Assembly: GCF_937468385.1 (NCBI RefSeq) | Contig: NZ_CALBWS010000024.1 | Coordinates: 22,151-86,150, forward strand | Reading direction: 5' to 3' | DNA length: 64,000 bases | From: Neobacillus rhizosphaerae | Lineage (GTDB): Bacteria; Bacillota; Bacilli; Bacillales; Cytobacillaceae | Part shown: piece after piece, positions 62,476 through 64,000 of the stretch | Layout: the number at the start of each line of letters is the position of its first letter | Position numbering within the stretch: position 1 is the first letter of the stretch | Translations under genes and position numbers: made by a program | The notes under the pieces: generated by a model | The model's input: the letters and a program-made list of their open reading frames with translations, nothing else | Database searches by the model: none | Told to the model about the DNA's origin: nothing

Positions 62476-63066
62476 CTATTTTGGGCGCTTGACTTCTTTT
62501 TCAACGACAATATTATCGACTAGCTTTTCAGCAACTCTTCGATATAAATTGCTCATATGGACGAGTGATGAAATCATGAGCACCTGCTCTAGATAGGTAG
62601 AACTCTCCTCTTGGTTTGCGGTGATTTCTTCATTAACATCCCTCATTCTTGTGTCGATATCCTTTTTAAAATCAGCAACATTCTGGCTGGTTAATTTCAG
62701 ATAGCTAGTGTAGAAGGAATCTAAATCTATTTCTTCTTTTATGATCCGTTTATTCATCCCATCTAGCGTGACTTTAATATCATTGATTGATAATGCCCCT
62801 TTCAGCTGATAAATCAAACTCATCAAGATCAGATGCTCTTTTGAATACTTTTTATTCTGAATCGAAAAAATCAACTTTCCTTTGGCATAGTTATTGATCA
62901 TCGTCTTCGTAAGAACCTTTTCCTCGTCATTTCGCTTTGATTCAGAATATTTATTTTCAAATAGTTGAATCACTTGATCCATGTATAAATCTATATTTGG
63001 AATTTCAGTCAACTCTAAGCTTGTATCTAAGTCGAGCCGTTCGATTATTCGATTGATATTCTCCAT
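62476..63066 (-). CDS. DUF1836 domain protein
   Basis: About 196 residues. Features of DUF1836 are IPNIDLYMDQVIQLFE, LTKTMINNYAKG and KKYSKEHLILMSLIYQLKG, a helical winged-helix-like region (about 20-120), so a DNA-binding role is possible. The C terminus is a long helix. The ATG at 63066 has AACGGGG 8 nt upstream; an earlier ATG (63084) has no site. Divergent from the hemolysin III gene. Confidence 0.82.
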   Translation of the reverse strand: MENINRIIERLDLDTSLELTEIPNIDLYMDQVIQLFENKYSESKRNDEEKVLTKTMINNYAKGKLIFSIQNKKYSKEHLILMSLIYQLKGALSINDIKVTLDGMNKRIIKEEIDLDSFYTSYLKLTSQNVADFKKDIDTRMRDVNEEITANQEESSTYLEQVLMISSLVHMSNLYRRVAEKLVDNIVVEKEVKRPK

Positions 63067-63199
63067 TGTAAAAACCCCGTTCATTTGCTTTTATATTTTT
63101 TATTATACATAAAGAAATAGGTATTGACTAGATGATAAAACGTTAGTATCATTGTATGTAGTTATTGAAACTACATATTGTGTTAAGGGGGCATATATA

Positions 63200-63847
63200 A
63201 TGAACAGTTACATTCGGGAACCAATCAATGGATTCACTCATTTAGCCGGGGCAATATTATCTTTTGTTGGACTTCTGGCGATGGTCATCAAGGTATCACT
63301 AACAACTCCGTCACCACTGGCAATCACCGCAGTCATTATTTTCGGCGTAAGTATGATTCTGCTTTATTCCGCTTCAGCCACCTATCACATGGTAATAGCC
63401 AAGGACAAAGTGATTGCCTTCCTACGGCGGCTCGATCATTCGATGATTTTTATTTTAATTGCTGGCACGTATACGCCTTTTTGCTTCATTAGTTTGAACG
63501 GAAAAACAGGTGCGATTCTGTTTTCGATTATCTCAGGCGTTGCCATCAGTGGTGTTGTGTTCAAAATGGTTTGGTTCAATTGTCCCCGGTGGATTTCTAC
63601 AGCATTATACATTGCCATGGGTTGGATGATTGTTTTTGTATTTTCACCACTTGCAGGAAGTTTGAATCCGATGGGATTGTTTTTATTGGTGCTAGGTGGA
63701 ATCTTCTATACAATTGGCGGAGTCATTTATGGAGCAAAGCCTAAGTTTTTGGAATCTAAATATTTCGGCTTCCACGAAATCTTCCATATTTTCATTCTGC
63801 TTGGCAGCTTAGCACATTTCTTATCAGTATTTCTTTACGTGATTTAA
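63200..63847 (+). CDS. Hemolysin III / PAQR (TrhA) family membrane protein
   Basis: About 215 residues with seven membrane helices. The PAQR residues are visible: REPINGFTHLAGA at the N terminus, SATYHMV (about 62-68), LDHSMIFILIAGTYTPF, and HEIFHIFILLGSLAHF with the final His pair. These His, Asp and Ser form the metal site of the family. It is linked to membrane lipid or fluidity homeostasis (family knowledge). ATG 63200 follows AAGGGGGC; an upstream in-frame start at 63152 is not supported. Confidence 0.9.
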   Translation: MNSYIREPINGFTHLAGAILSFVGLLAMVIKVSLTTPSPLAITAVIIFGVSMILLYSASATYHMVIAKDKVIAFLRRLDHSMIFILIAGTYTPFCFISLNGKTGAILFSIISGVAISGVVFKMVWFNCPRWISTALYIAMGWMIVFVFSPLAGSLNPMGLFLLVLGGIFYTIGGVIYGAKPKFLESKYFGFHEIFHIFILLGSLAHFLSVFLYVI

Positions 63848-63863
63848 TCATAATGGGAACAAA

Positions 63864-63890
63864 AAAAGAGCTTGGGTTCCAAGCTCTTTT
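63864..63890 (+). terminator. Terminator of the hemolysin III gene
   Basis: AAAAGAGCTTGG-GTT-CCAAGCTCTTTT, a 12-bp perfect stem with T-rich right end. Confidence 0.85.
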
Positions 63891-63893
63891 GTA

Positions 63894-64000
63894 TGGAAAA
63901 GGGGCGGAGCGCCGCAAAAGCGAATTAGTTTATCCAATTCGAGTGAAATAAATACATTTTTCACTTCGAATTAGGTGAAGTTCTGCTCTGCTCACACCGC
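63894..64000 (-). repeat. Dispersed ~180-bp element, copy C (runs off the window)
   Basis: The complementary strand reads GCGGTGTGAGCAGAGC, then ACTTCACC, and ends GCGGCGCTCCGCCCCTTTTCCA, matching the right part of copy A at both ends with a more variable middle. The left part would lie beyond 64000. Confidence 0.75.

Overview
The window is a chromosomal stretch from a low-GC, aerobic, endospore-forming Bacillaceae, probably close to Neobacillus or Bacillus. The evidence is a TnrA regulator with TnrA/GlnR-type boxes, a YjcZ-type small sporulation protein, an Amj-type lipid II flippase, a YfkAB radical SAM protein, a T-box-controlled ilv-leu operon, AGGAGG ribosome binding sites with many TTG/GTG starts, and the compound GC-rich intergenic repeat common in this family. 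There is no rRNA, tRNA, phage, intact insertion sequence or CRISPR array.

Layout. 0-3 kb: a DUF2568 membrane protein and a padR-MFS drug efflux operon with its operator. 2.8-3.6 kb: two repeat elements, one of them nested. 3.6-11.5 kb: yfkAB, a formate/nitrite channel, an ABC exporter pair, recQ and a HAD phosphatase. 11.5-23.9 kb: an acyl-CoA catabolic cluster (racemase-like, acyl-CoA ligase, thiolase, acyl-CoA dehydrogenase, second ligase), the sigma-54 activator that probably controls it (CBS-CBS-PAS-AAA-Fis), then Zn-ribbon, amj and Gfo/Idh/MocA genes and an HSD10-type 3-hydroxyacyl-CoA dehydrogenase. I see two -24/-12 promoters, one before the ligase-headed operon and one before the dehydrogenase. 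24-28.4 kb: a 52-bp hairpin tandem array and a two-component system with an ABC transporter. 28.6-36.6 kb: rtcB followed by many single accessory genes (Nudix, VOC, GNAT, racemase, a zincin-like protein), including one gene with an in-frame stop and a DUF1572 remnant. 36.8-40.7 kb: a TPR-dynamin-like GTPase and small genes. 41-47.3 kb: nitrogen acquisition (amino-acid ABC transporter, tnrA, amt, a GlnD-like DUF294 nucleotidyltransferase, a DEDDh exonuclease). 47.7-59.2 kb: ilvE-ilvD, T-box, ilvBN-ilvC-leuABCD, ending in a strong terminator. 59.4-64 kb: DUF3892, GYF-RDD, DinB, double VOC, DUF1836 and hemolysin III genes.

How parts work together. The racemase-like protein, the LCAD-type dehydrogenase, the HSD10-type dehydrogenase and the thiolase suit beta-oxidation of 2-methyl-branched acyl-CoAs switched on by sigma-54 (SigL) and an effector-sensing activator; no enoyl-CoA hydratase is present here. 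TnrA boxes lie before tnrA (shared with the divergent amino-acid transporter) and before amt. The ilv-leu genes make valine, leucine and isoleucine.

The least explained material is intergenic: five arrays with a period near 21 bp but unrelated sequences, the 52-bp array of inverted-repeat units, and a dispersed element of about 180 bp in three copies.
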